This document shows positions 54,314 through 62,845 of a DNA stretch of 64,000 bases, piece by piece. The stretch comes from Roseibium polysiphoniae (GTDB lineage Bacteria; Pseudomonadota; Alphaproteobacteria; Rhizobiales; Stappiaceae): assembly GCF_014842925.1 (NCBI RefSeq), contig NZ_JACYXJ010000002.1:434001-498000 (forward strand), read 5' to 3'. Each line of letters opens with the position of its first letter. Within the stretch, counting starts at the first letter, position 1. The notes beneath the pieces are model-generated. The model made no database searches and was not told the DNA's origin. It worked only from the letters and a program-made list of their open reading frames with translations. Both the position numbers and the translations under genes were made by a program.

Positions 54314-54996
54314 GCAATCTGTCCTTCGAATTGGCCCTGAACCGCATTTTTAAGCGCATCGAGTGGCGCTGTCCAACCGACAATGCCACCCTGGGCACGG
54401 ATCATTTCGAGTGCGGCGGTCTTGAAGTGGGGGAAATAGCTTTCGGTCGCTTCCTCGATCAGCAGGCAATTGTAGCCGCGGTCGTTCGCCTCGCGCATGG
54501 TGCTTTGAACGCAGACCTCTGTGGTAACGCCGGCAAAGACAAGGCTCTTGATTCCGAGCTTTTCCAGCCGCTCGCCAAGACCGGTCGCATAAAAAGCGCC
54601 CTTGCCGGGTTTGTCGATTACAAGTTCCCCGTCGACCGGGGCGCAATCGGCGATGATTTCTGCGCCAGGCTCCCCCTTGATGAGAATACGACCCATCGGT
54701 CCGGGGTCACCGATGCGCAAGCTGGGCGCACCGCGATCCCGCTTGGCCGGCGGGCAATCGCTCAGATCCGGCAAGTGACATTCGCGGGTATGAATGACTG
54801 GCCAGGATTGGGCGCGAAACAGGGCTAGAAGATCCTTTGTTGGAGCTATGGACCGTTGCATATGACTGACGTCATTGCCCAGGGTTTCGCCAAAGCCACC
54901 CGGCTCGATGAAATCCCTTTGCATGTCAATGACGATCAGCGCGACGTCGCTGGGCTCAAAGTCGAAGGAAAAGGGCGCTGCCTTCACGGAAATCAT
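54310..54996 (-). CDS. Isochorismatase-like cysteine hydrolase
   Basis: The 228-residue product has the Asp-Lys-Cys triad of the family: Asp24 in IVIDMQRDF, Lys129 in [15 protein letters not shown] and Cys162 in [20 protein letters not shown]. It is related to the biuret hydrolase encoded at 56537 but lacks that protein's PYPWPYNG N-terminus and diverges around the substrate loop. It may hydrolyse another carbamoyl or amide compound such as an N-carbamoyl amino acid. Its start overlaps the end of the ABC ATPase gene and its stop overlaps atzG, so it is translated within the same operon. Confidence 0.83.
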   Translation of the reverse strand: MISVKAAPFSFDFEPSDVALIVIDMQRDFIEPGGFGETLGNDVSHMQRSIAPTKDLLALFRAQSWPVIHTRECHLPDLSDCPPAKRDRGAPSLRIGDPGPMGRILIKGEPGAEIIADCAPVDGELVIDKPGKGAFYATGLGERLEKLGIKSLVFAGVTTEVCVQSTMREANDRGYNCLLIEEATESYFPHFKTAALEMIRAQGGIVGWTAPLDALKNAVQGQFEGQIA

Positions 54997-56540
54997 GCGT
55001 GTTGACCTGCCATCGCGTGACCGACTGTTGCCCGGTCTGTTTCGGCAATCGGCGAGGAATAGGTGATGCGTCCCTCCGACATGACGGCAACAGTATCGGA
55101 GAGTTCCAGAATCTCATCCAAGTCTTCGGATACGAGCAAGACAGCCGCGCCCTTGTTTCGCTGGTCCATGATCTGGGCGCGGATTTCCGCGACCGAGGCG
55201 AAGTCGAGCCCGAAACAAGGATTGGCGACAATGAGAATGTCAACGGTGCCTGACAGCTCACGGGCGAGGATCGCCCGCTGGACATTGCCGCCGGAGAGGT
55301 TTTCGATTGGCTCGTCAGGCGTTGGTGTCTTGACGCGATAGGCCGAGATCAATTCCCGCGCGCGTTCACGCATGGGCGGAGGCGATAGCCAGCCCTTGAA
55401 CGGTGAAATGGGTGACTTGTCGAAGGTGCGAAACGCCATGTTCTCTGCGACGCTCATGCGTGGAACAGCGGCATTCCTCAAGGGTTCTTCCGAGAAGCCG
55501 AAGACCTTGAACTGGTCCATATGCTGCCGCGTTGGCTCGTAGGGCTTTTTGTCGACGAAGATGCGGCCGTCACTCGGGATCCGCTGGCCGGAAAGGACCT
55601 CGATGAGTTCTGACTGTCCGTTGCCCGAGACGCCGGCAATGCCCAGGATCTCACCCTTGTGGACCTTCAGACTGATCGCCTCAATGGCAGGTGCTTCTTC
55701 GTTGTTTTCGGCGAACAGGCCGGCCAGTTCGAGCTTGAGCGTCTTTTTGCTTGTCTGACTTCGCGCGGCGCGCTCCCTGATCTGGGTCTCGCCGATCATC
55801 ATGGTGCTCATGTCGGCCACCGAGATCTCGCCAACCTTGCCGCCGCCGATCATCTTGCCCTGACGCAGCACCGTCACTTCGTCCGCGTAGCTGGTCACTT
55901 CCCGGAACTTGTGGGTGATCATCAGCACGGTCAGATCGCCCGCCTTTGTCATGTCCTGGACAAGGCCGAGAACCTCATCGGCTTCATCAGGTGTCAGGAC
56001 AGAGGTCGGCTCATCGAGGATGAGAAAACGTTGATCCAGATAGAGCTGTTTCAGGATCTCCAGCTTCTGCTTTTCACCGGCCGAGAGTGAGGACACGGGC
56101 ACATCCAGCGGAACTCGGAAGGGCGTCGTCTGAAGAAAGTCGGAAAGTGCCTGGCGTTCCTTCTGCCAGTCAATCACTTGCGGGGCGTCTGCTCTTGAAA
56201 TGACAAGGTTCTCGGCTGCGGTGAGCGAGGGAACTAGGGTGAAGTGCTGGTAGACCATGCCGATGCCGAGCGAATGGGCCGCGCGCGGACTGGCGACAGT
56301 CTCCTCGTTGCCGTTGACCAGAAGCGTGCCGCGGGTGGGCTGGTAGAAACCCATCACACATTTGACCAGGGTGGACTTGCCGGCGCCATTTTCTCCGAGA
56401 AGGGCATGAAATGATCCAGGCGCGACCCGAATGGAGACATCATCAAGGGCCGTAAGACTGCCAAAGACCTTGGTCATGCCAAGCGTTTCGATGCCAACGG
56501 CTCTTGAAGGCGCCGTCTGTTGATGCGCAAGCGACGTCAT
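54993..56540 (-). CDS. ABC importer ATPase, duplicated, BMP/nucleoside type
   Basis: The 515-residue protein carries two ABC domains. The first has Walker [10 protein letters not shown] near residue 50, [16 protein letters not shown] and [15 protein letters not shown]. The second has [10 protein letters not shown] in place of Walker [17 protein letters not shown] and [13 protein letters not shown]. The altered second Walker A and B are typical of the sugar/nucleoside (NupO, YufO, RbsA-like) group, where one site is degenerate. With the two permeases and BMP-type binding protein in this operon it makes a nucleoside-, purine- or ureide-type importer. The gene lies between two cysteine hydrolase genes, overlapping both, so uptake and hydrolysis are co-expressed. 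Confidence 0.9.
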   Translation of the reverse strand: MTSLAHQQTAPSRAVGIETLGMTKVFGSLTALDDVSIRVAPGSFHALLGENGAGKSTLVKCVMGFYQPTRGTLLVNGNEETVASPRAAHSLGIGMVYQHFTLVPSLTAAENLVISRADAPQVIDWQKERQALSDFLQTTPFRVPLDVPVSSLSAGEKQKLEILKQLYLDQRFLILDEPTSVLTPDEADEVLGLVQDMTKAGDLTVLMITHKFREVTSYADEVTVLRQGKMIGGGKVGEISVADMSTMMIGETQIRERAARSQTSKKTLKLELAGLFAENNEEAPAIEAISLKVHKGEILGIAGVSGNGQSELIEVLSGQRIPSDGRIFVDKKPYEPTRQHMDQFKVFGFSEEPLRNAAVPRMSVAENMAFRTFDKSPISPFKGWLSPPPMRERARELISAYRVKTPTPDEPIENLSGGNVQRAILARELSGTVDILIVANPCFGLDFASVAEIRAQIMDQRNKGAAVLLVSEDLDEILELSDTVAVMSEGRITYSSPIAETDRATVGHAMAGQHA

Positions 56541-57274
56541 GCGGTTGCCTTCCCGGTGACCTTGCCAAGGCCTTCAAGAAAGGTATGGCTATCGGCGACC
56601 GCGCCAAATACGCCGCCCTGCATGGTGACCATCTTGAGGGCAGCTTCGTGATTGCCCGGATCCGTGGCGCCGCAACAGTCCGACAGGATCAGGCACTCAA
56701 AGCCCCGGTCGTTTGCTTCGCGCATGGTGGTATGAACACAGACGTCCGTCGTGATACCGGTCAGGACGAGATTGTCGATGCCACGGGTGCGCAGGAGAAG
56801 CTCCAGATCCGTCGCGCAGAAGGACCCCTTGCCCGGTTTGTCGATGATTGGCTCGCCCGGCCGCGGCGCGAGCTCGGGAATAATCTCCCAACCTGGTTCC
56901 CCGCGCACCAGGATCTTGCCGCACGGCCCGGGATCTCCGATCCCCGCACCGATACGCTGGGAACGCCAGCGCTTGTTGTCCGGCAAATCGGCCAGGTCGG
57001 GCCGGTGTCCCTCACGCGTGTGTATGACGTGAAAGCCAGTCGCGCGCATTGCCGCCATCACCTTCTTGATCGGCTCGATCGGTGCGCGCGTAAGCGAAAT
57101 ATCATACCCCATGCTGTCGACGTAGCCGCCGGGCCCGCAGAAATCAGTCTGCATGTCGATGACTACGAGCGCGGTGTTTTCCGGTCTCAGATCACCGTTG
57201 TATGGCCAGGGGTAGGGGGTCGCTGCAACGGGACCTTCGACGACAAAAGGCTGCTGATCTTCTGCAAGGCTCAT
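56537..57274 (-). CDS. biuH: Biuret amidohydrolase
   Basis: The 245-residue product matches the biuret hydrolase subgroup of cysteine hydrolases. It has the N-terminal [18 protein letters not shown] block, then Asp40 in [20 protein letters not shown] and [20 protein letters not shown]. Lys146 and Lys149 lie in [16 protein letters not shown] and Cys179 in [20 protein letters not shown]. The spacing of Asp, Lys, Lys and Cys equals that of the Rhizobium leguminosarum enzyme shifted by four residues. It converts biuret to allophanate and ammonia, and allophanate hydrolase is encoded at the start of the same operon. The operon position between ABC ATPase and formamidase indicates a nitrogen-scavenging role. 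Confidence 0.87.
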   Translation of the reverse strand: MSLAEDQQPFVVEGPVAATPYPWPYNGDLRPENTALVVIDMQTDFCGPGGYVDSMGYDISLTRAPIEPIKKVMAAMRATGFHVIHTREGHRPDLADLPDNKRWRSQRIGAGIGDPGPCGKILVRGEPGWEIIPELAPRPGEPIIDKPGKGSFCATDLELLLRTRGIDNLVLTGITTDVCVHTTMREANDRGFECLILSDCCGATDPGNHEAALKMVTMQGGVFGAVADSHTFLEGLGKVTGKATA

Positions 57275-57280
57275 GTTGGA

Positions 57281-58300
57281 TTACTCCGCAGCATCTTTGT
57301 GGGCGTTTTCGCCGAAGGTTCTCGTTGGCTCTTCGAAGCCGCAAGAGGTTCCGTCCGTGTGGATGACGTCGTCTTCCCAAGGCAGCTTGTAGGTGCCGGC
57401 GGCAAGGTCGGTCATGTAGGTATAGGGACAATCCTGAGCCCCGCCCTTGACGGCGACATAGCCGCGATGACCGAACTGGTAGATGTTGTTCTCGACACCC
57501 CAGTTGATCCGCGCCTCACGAACCAGGTCCGGACGGACCTCGGCGGTGATGATTTCGTTGGGACGGCCACTGGTGCCGTGGGCGATGATTGAGCCGTCGA
57601 AATTGACGATCATGCCTTCACCCATTGAATCGAAGGTTCCGTCTGTCCCGCACATGCAGACGTTTGCCGTGACCATGAGGTTGCAGAAGGCGTTGGACTG
57701 GTTGGTGAACTTCCAGCTCTCCCGGATCGGGGCGGTGTAGCCTGCCGTGCGGATCATGATCTCCGCGCCCTTGTAGGCACATTCGCGCGCCATCTCGGGG
57801 AACATCCCGTCGTGGCAGATGATCAAGGCGATCTTGGATCCCTTGGGCCCCTCGATGACCGGGATGCCTTGGTCGCCCGGTTCCCAGGGCTCGACGGGGA
57901 CCCAGGGGTGCATCTTGCGATAGTAGAGTTTCAGCTCGCCGGCATTGTCGATGATCAGGCCCGAGTTATAGGGCATGCCGCCCGGGTTCAGCTCCATGAT
58001 GGAGAAGCAGCCCCAGATGTCATTGTCCACACAGGCCTTCTTGAAGGCTGAGACTTCCGGACCGTCGAGACGGCACATGATGTCCGGATTGATGTCCATG
58101 GACAGGCCGTGGAGGGCGTATTCGGGGAAAACCACCAGATCCATCGTCGGCATGTTGCGGCGGGCTTTGGCCACCATGTCGACGATAACCCGAGTCTGGT
58201 TTGCCAGGTCGATTTCCGTTTCTACAGTTGGCAGCTGGAGCTGAACCATGCCAAGGACCACGCCGTTTGGCGCTTTGTTGAGGCCTCCAAGTCCGTTCAT
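57281..58300 (-). CDS. amiF: Formamidase (AmiF type)
   Basis: The 339-residue product is a nitrilase-superfamily amidase with the Glu-Lys-Cys triad: Glu60 in MDLVVFPEYALHGLSMD, Lys129 in LYYRKMHPWVP and Cys162 in IICHDGMFPEMARECAYKG. The N-terminus MNGLGGLNKAPNGVVLGMVQ and the VHTDG-like tail are those of AmiF rather than of broad aliphatic amidases. It hydrolyses formamide to formate and ammonia in the cytoplasm. The frame is open 73 codons upstream, but the ATG at 58300 has AAGGAG 8 bases before it and matches the family start. Position in an importer operon with biuret hydrolase suggests that formamide is either imported or formed from a larger compound. Confidence 0.93.
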   Translation of the reverse strand: MNGLGGLNKAPNGVVLGMVQLQLPTVETEIDLANQTRVIVDMVAKARRNMPTMDLVVFPEYALHGLSMDINPDIMCRLDGPEVSAFKKACVDNDIWGCFSIMELNPGGMPYNSGLIIDNAGELKLYYRKMHPWVPVEPWEPGDQGIPVIEGPKGSKIALIICHDGMFPEMARECAYKGAEIMIRTAGYTAPIRESWKFTNQSNAFCNLMVTANVCMCGTDGTFDSMGEGMIVNFDGSIIAHGTSGRPNEIITAEVRPDLVREARINWGVENNIYQFGHRGYVAVKGGAQDCPYTYMTDLAAGTYKLPWEDDVIHTDGTSCGFEEPTRTFGENAHKDAAE

Positions 58301-58311
58301 GCTGTGGCTCC

Positions 58312-59238
58312 TTATTTGGTGATGGACAGTTCGCCGGGTGCGCCCTTGAGCGACCGTTTCGGCGATGTGCTGACAATCATGATCAAAAGCGTGAGGATGT
58401 AGGGCGCGGCATTGAAGAAGTGATAGCCACGCGAAATGCCTATGGACTGAAGGGCAGGGCCAAGGGCGCCGGCAGCCCCGAACAGGAGAGCTGCCCAGAA
58501 GCAGTAGATCGGGTTCCATCTTGCGAAAATCACCAGAGCCACGGCCATGAGCCCCTGACCTGAAGACAGGCCCTCGGTCCAGCTGCCTGGATAGTAGAGG
58601 GAAAGAAACGACCCACCGATGCCGGCTAAAAAGCCTCCTGCAGTCGTCGCCAGCAGGCGCACCAGATTGATGTTGATGCCAAGTGCGAGCGCCGCCGGAG
58701 CGCTGTCACCGGTGGTGCGTAGGACAAGCCCGTAGCGGGTGTTCTTCAGCGCCCACCACAAGAGCACGGCTAGACCGACGCCCAGCAGGAACAGCGGATT
58801 GATTTCAAGCGCCTGGCGGATGCCGGGATGGTCGCTCCAGCCGCCAAGGGAAAGCGCGGGCAGGCGCGGGGCAGAGGGCTGGATGTAGGCCTTGCCAAAG
58901 AAGAAGGCGAGGCCCGTACCGAAGAGCATCATTGCGATGCCGATGGCGATATCGTTGACCTTCGGAAGCTTGCAAAGATAGCCATGGAGAGCGCCAAACA
59001 AGGAGCCGGCCACTCCTGCCACAAGAACGCCGAACCAGGGTGACCCGGTGTGATAGGAGATCGCGTAACCTGACATGGCGCCAAAGACGAGCGTGCCCTC
59101 GAGGCCAAGATTGATGCGGCCCGATTTCTCGGTGAGCATCTCTCCGAGGCTGACGAAAAGAAAGGGCGTCGAGACCCTGATCGCGCCGGCAAACATGGCC
59201 AGCAGGACCGTCATCAGCCCGGTGTCGTCACCCATCAC
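58312..59238 (-). CDS. ABC importer permease, BMP/nucleoside type (YufQ-like)
   Basis: The 308-residue membrane protein has about eight helices and the family's TPFLFVSLGEMLTEKSGRIN followed by LGLEGTLVFGAMSGYAISYH at the N-terminus. That is the second permease of nucleoside/BMP-type importers. Its start overlaps the end of the first permease gene by 4 bases. With the partner permease, ATPase and binding protein encoded here it forms a complete importer. Nothing unusual. Confidence 0.9.
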   Translation of the reverse strand: MMGDDTGLMTVLLAMFAGAIRVSTPFLFVSLGEMLTEKSGRINLGLEGTLVFGAMSGYAISYHTGSPWFGVLVAGVAGSLFGALHGYLCKLPKVNDIAIGIAMMLFGTGLAFFFGKAYIQPSAPRLPALSLGGWSDHPGIRQALEINPLFLLGVGLAVLLWWALKNTRYGLVLRTTGDSAPAALALGININLVRLLATTAGGFLAGIGGSFLSLYYPGSWTEGLSSGQGLMAVALVIFARWNPIYCFWAALLFGAAGALGPALQSIGISRGYHFFNAAPYILTLLIMIVSTSPKRSLKGAPGELSITK

Positions 59239-60347
59239 TGTGCTCCTTTTGAACGAAAGAATGGCAGACGCCCGTAGAAGGTCTCGGAGACCAGGAGCAC
59301 CAGAAAGATGAGGCCCTGAAGCAGCAGCACGGTCGCGTCGGGCAGATCCATTCGCCGTTGGACAAGTCCGCCTGATGCGGCAATTCCGCCGAGGAAAATC
59401 GCCACAGGAACAATGACAAGCGGGTTATGTCGGGCGAGAAACGAAACGAGAATGCCGGTGAAGCCGTAACCGGCGATCAGTGAGGCGTTGGCCTTGCCAT
59501 GGATGGCCGCGACCTCGAAGAAACCGGCAAGCCCCGCGCAGGCCCCTGCGATCGCGCAGGAAATCACCATCAGCTTGCCGACGGGAAGTCCCTGGGCCTG
59601 GGCCGCGCGCAGGTTTCCGCCTGCGATCTGTGCCGCGAAACCGAAGGTCGTCCGGTTCATCAGCAGGTACAGGAGACCGCAGAGGAGAATGCCGACGAGC
59701 AGTCCCCAGTGGACGTCTGTGCCAGGAATGAAGCCCACCATGTTTTCCGAGCCAATTGGCGCCGTGGAGGGCTTGTTCGGGTCGGATGGATCACGAAGCG
59801 CGCCTTCGACGAAAAAGTTCAGGATCGAGACGGCGATATAGAACATCAAGAGGGACGCGATGGTTTCATTCACGCCCCTGAAATGGCGAAGGGCACCGAC
59901 GCATCCAATCCACGCGCCGCCGGCGATCATGGACGCAAAGAGCATGACGGCGAGCAGGACGTAGGAGGGCACCACGCCGATCAGCGGGATCGCGATGGCC
60001 CCTGCGGCGAAGCCGCCGAGAACGAGGGCTCCTTCTCCGCCGATGATGACCAGTCCCAGACGGGCCGGTATGGCAACGCAGAGAGCTGTGAACACGAGGG
60101 GCGCCGATCGCGCGAGCGTGTTTTGCCAGGAGAAGCTGGTGCCAAAACCGCCGCGCCAGACCAGGGAAAAGAAATCAACGGGAGACTTGCCGAGGGCAAA
60201 CAGGAAGATTGAGAACAAAATTCCGGAGACGATCAGGGCGAGGATCGGCATGACGACGTATTCCGACGAGCGCCGGACCCTTTCCAGGGTCTCGCTGAAG
60301 CGACCCTTTTCCGCTGTCAGGGGCAATGTCTCGGTCGTATCGGCCAT
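59235..60347 (-). CDS. ABC importer permease, BMP/nucleoside type (YufP-like)
   Basis: The 370-residue product has ten or so hydrophobic segments and the family motif ARSAPLVFTALCVAIPARLG followed by LVIIGGEGALVLGGFAAGAI. GGNLRAAQAQGLPVGKLMVI marks the ATPase-contact loop. The ATG at 60347 was chosen because homology starts near it and AGGACAGA lies just upstream; the frame extends 76 codons further without similarity. It is encoded after the binding-protein gene with about 125 bp between, including a hairpin. Confidence 0.9.
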   Translation of the reverse strand: MADTTETLPLTAEKGRFSETLERVRRSSEYVVMPILALIVSGILFSIFLFALGKSPVDFFSLVWRGGFGTSFSWQNTLARSAPLVFTALCVAIPARLGLVIIGGEGALVLGGFAAGAIAIPLIGVVPSYVLLAVMLFASMIAGGAWIGCVGALRHFRGVNETIASLLMFYIAVSILNFFVEGALRDPSDPNKPSTAPIGSENMVGFIPGTDVHWGLLVGILLCGLLYLLMNRTTFGFAAQIAGGNLRAAQAQGLPVGKLMVISCAIAGACAGLAGFFEVAAIHGKANASLIAGYGFTGILVSFLARHNPLVIVPVAIFLGGIAASGGLVQRRMDLPDATVLLLQGLIFLVLLVSETFYGRLPFFRSKGAQ

Positions 60348-60404
60348 TCTCTGTCCTGTTGGAATTTCGCATTTAGTGGCGGTTTGCCGAAAAGTATGCA
60401 GCCG

Positions 60405-60449
60405 CTCCGGAGCCGGGTCAGCATGCTGGCGCATCGGCCAGCTCCGGAG
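60405..60449 (-). terminator. Possible attenuating hairpin after the BMP binding-protein gene
   Basis: CTCCGGAGC and its complement GCTCCGGAG are 27 bases apart in the gap between the binding-protein stop and the first permease start. The long loop, itself with partial pairing, makes this weaker than the similar hairpins at 36588 and 45209. Confidence 0.4.
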
Positions 60450-60471
60450 AGGTTTCAGTCCAGATGAACCG

Positions 60472-61584
60472 TCAGGTGATTGAGCCGATGACGCCTTCAA
60501 CCAGGAAGTCGGTCTGATCGAGCGATGGCTCGTAGTTGTCGAGGTTTGCACCAGCAGCCAGCAACGGCGTTCCATCCTGCTTGTTGATTGGTCCGGTGAA
60601 GATCGGCTTGCCCGCTGTCACGTCAGCGCGTGCTGCGTCTGCCGCTGCAATGGCCGCTTCGCTGGCACCTGCGCCGTATGGCGTGCTGCGAACGAAATCG
60701 ACATCGAAGCCGCCGCCTGTGAAGTTCGGCAGGACCGTGCCTGCGGCGAGATCGGCCGCGAAGTTCTTGTAGATGGTCTCCCACTTGTATTCGGCGCCGG
60801 TGATGAACCCGTTGGGGGCGAGTGGCGCCTGCGAGGCGTTGTGGCCGCAGCACTTGATGCCGCGGGCCTCGGCCGTCTCGATCACGACCTTCGGGCCATC
60901 GACATGGCAGGTGAGAACATCGCAGCCAGCTTCCACGAGCGCGTTCGCAGCTTCGGCTTCGCGGACGGGCATGGACCATTCACCGGTGAAGATGACCTGA
61001 ACGGTCGCATCCGGGTTGACCTTGCGGGCGCCCAAAAGGAAGGAGTTGATGTTGCGAAGGACCGTTCCGATTGGCTTGGCCGCGACGAAGCCGAGCTTGT
61101 TGGTCGTGGTCGACAGGCCGGCGGCTACGCCATCAACGTAGTGAGCCTGATCGAGGTAGCCGAAATAGCTGCCTGCGTTCTTGGGATCTGCGTCTGTCCA
61201 AAGCGGAGCTGCATGACGGAATTCGACATCCGGATACTTGGCGGCGGCATCCAGAACAAAGGGCTTGTAGTAGCCGAAGGAGGTCGCGAAAATCATCTTC
61301 GCGCCGTCGAGGTTGATCATGGATTCCATCGACTTTTGAACGGCGATGGTTTCAGGAACGCTTTCCTCTTCGACCACTGTGACACCAGGGACTTCCTTCA
61401 GGGCGGCGGCGGCAACCGCATGTGCCTGGTTCCAGCCAAAGTCGTCACGCGGGCCGACGTAAACAATGCCGACAGTCAGATCGCTGGCAAAAGCGGACTT
61501 GGCGATGCCGGCGGCGGAAAGGCCAAGGATGCCGGCTGCAGAATTTTGCAGCAGCGACCGGCGGTTGAGTTGGAATTTTGACAT
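60472..61584 (-). CDS. BMP-family ABC transporter binding protein
   Basis: The 370-residue product has a Tat-type leader (NRRSLLQNSAAGILGLSAAG, cleavage after AFAS). The BMP/PnrA-type periplasmic fold follows: LTVGIVYVGPRDDFGWNQAH, then MIFATSFGYYKPFVLDAAAK and GFVAAKPIGTVLRNINSFLL. The family binds nucleosides, purines or related heterocycles. In this operon the ligand is likely a nucleobase-like or ureide compound broken down by the neighbouring hydrolases. It is the first gene after a 244-bp gap and may have its own promoter there. Confidence 0.9.
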   Translation of the reverse strand: MSKFQLNRRSLLQNSAAGILGLSAAGIAKSAFASDLTVGIVYVGPRDDFGWNQAHAVAAAALKEVPGVTVVEEESVPETIAVQKSMESMINLDGAKMIFATSFGYYKPFVLDAAAKYPDVEFRHAAPLWTDADPKNAGSYFGYLDQAHYVDGVAAGLSTTTNKLGFVAAKPIGTVLRNINSFLLGARKVNPDATVQVIFTGEWSMPVREAEAANALVEAGCDVLTCHVDGPKVVIETAEARGIKCCGHNASQAPLAPNGFITGAEYKWETIYKNFAADLAAGTVLPNFTGGGFDVDFVRSTPYGAGASEAAIAAADAARADVTAGKPIFTGPINKQDGTPLLAAGANLDNYEPSLDQTDFLVEGVIGSIT

Positions 61585-61828
61585 GTTCAGACTCCCATAT
61601 AAGTGCGGGTTGGAGCGGGCGTCTTGCCCAAGCTTGACCTCGTATTTTCATCAGCAACCGGCATGCCAAGTGCGCCATCTGCGGCTGCAGATGGTCTAAA
61701 AGGCTGCCGAACGGACGATTTCGGCAACGAGATCGGTTTGCGAGCTGCGAGAGGGCAGCCCGAAGGTCGATAAGGTGCTAAAAAGCCACCAGTCTTGCTG
61801 GTGGTGAGTAGAATTTGTGCAGCTGGTC

Positions 61829-62812
61829 TCATAAGCGGGTGTCCTCGCTCGCAGCTGCCTTGACCGGTTCATAGCTGGCATCGAGGCGCATGCGCAGATA
61901 ATCGGCGCCACTGACCGGCGGGTATTTCGCCGGCTTATCCGAACTCTGGCATGTCGGCAGACAGGCAACCTCGGCGTCCGGATTGGGATCTAGGAAAAAG
62001 GCGATGGAGTAACGCTCCTTGCCGCCCGTGTTGACCACCCGGTGAGGTGTCGAAACGTAGATGTCATTGGTCCACCGCATCAGGCAATCGCCGATGTTGC
62101 AGACGAATGCGCCCTCGATGGTCGGGGCTTTCAGCCAGATGCCATCGCGGCGCTGGACCTCGAGGCCGCCAACGGCGTCGGGCAGGAGGATGGTGATGTT
62201 GCCGTAGTCGGTGTGCGTACCGGCGCCGATCTGCCCGGCATCCGCATCATCAGGCTGTGGCGGATAATGCAGCAGACGAAGCGTCGCCAAGGGAGCGTCG
62301 AGTTTGTCTTCGAAGAAGGTCTGCTCGACGCCAAGGTCAAGCGCGATGGCCTTGTGCAGAGTGCGGCCAAGATCCCAGATCGCGTTGAAATAGCTTAGAA
62401 CCGTGTCCTTCCAACCGGGCAGCTTCGGCCAGAGATTGACGGCCCGAAAGGGCTCGCCGGCCAGGATGCGGGGGTCATCGGCGCTCAGATCGAGGCCGAT
62501 GTTATAGGCTTCTTTCAGGTCCGAGGGCTTCGTTGGATCAAGGTTTTCGCCCTTCATCGGCACGTAGCCACGATTGGTCTTGAAGAAGTTCCGGCTCAAG
62601 GCGGCTTTGGCATCTGCCGGCTGAGCGAAAAGCGTATGGGCGGCTGAGAAGGTCGCGTCGATCAGTTCGGCCTCGATGCCGTGGTTGCGGACGTAGAAAA
62701 AACCGGTTTCCCGCGCGGCCTTTCCCAGTGCGCTTGCAACTTGTTGCGAGCCCTCCGGTGTGCCGGCAAAAGCCGGTGCCAAATCAATCACTGGGAGCTC
62801 AAGTTCGCTCAT
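61829..62812 (-). CDS. Isopenicillin-N-synthase-family 2-oxoglutarate/Fe(II) oxygenase
   Basis: The 327-residue product has the DIOX_N domain (LPVIDLAPAFAGTPEGSQQV, FFYVRNHGIEAELIDATFSA) followed by the double-stranded beta-helix with the iron-binding facial triad. The triad is His and Asp in GAGTHTDYGNITILLPD and a distal His in VSTPHRVVNTGGKERYSIAF, where Arg-x-Ser contacts 2-oxoglutarate. Enzymes of this group hydroxylate or oxidatively N-dealkylate small molecules. It lies between the allophanate hydrolase gene (33 bp upstream) and the BMP binding-protein gene, so it probably oxidises the imported heterocycle or N-alkyl ureide. The substrate is unknown. Confidence 0.88.
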   Translation of the reverse strand: MSELELPVIDLAPAFAGTPEGSQQVASALGKAARETGFFYVRNHGIEAELIDATFSAAHTLFAQPADAKAALSRNFFKTNRGYVPMKGENLDPTKPSDLKEAYNIGLDLSADDPRILAGEPFRAVNLWPKLPGWKDTVLSYFNAIWDLGRTLHKAIALDLGVEQTFFEDKLDAPLATLRLLHYPPQPDDADAGQIGAGTHTDYGNITILLPDAVGGLEVQRRDGIWLKAPTIEGAFVCNIGDCLMRWTNDIYVSTPHRVVNTGGKERYSIAFFLDPNPDAEVACLPTCQSSDKPAKYPPVSGADYLRMRLDASYEPVKAAASEDTRL

Positions 62813-62845
62813 TGTTTTCCGTTCTGCCTTTTGACCCGGAGCGGT

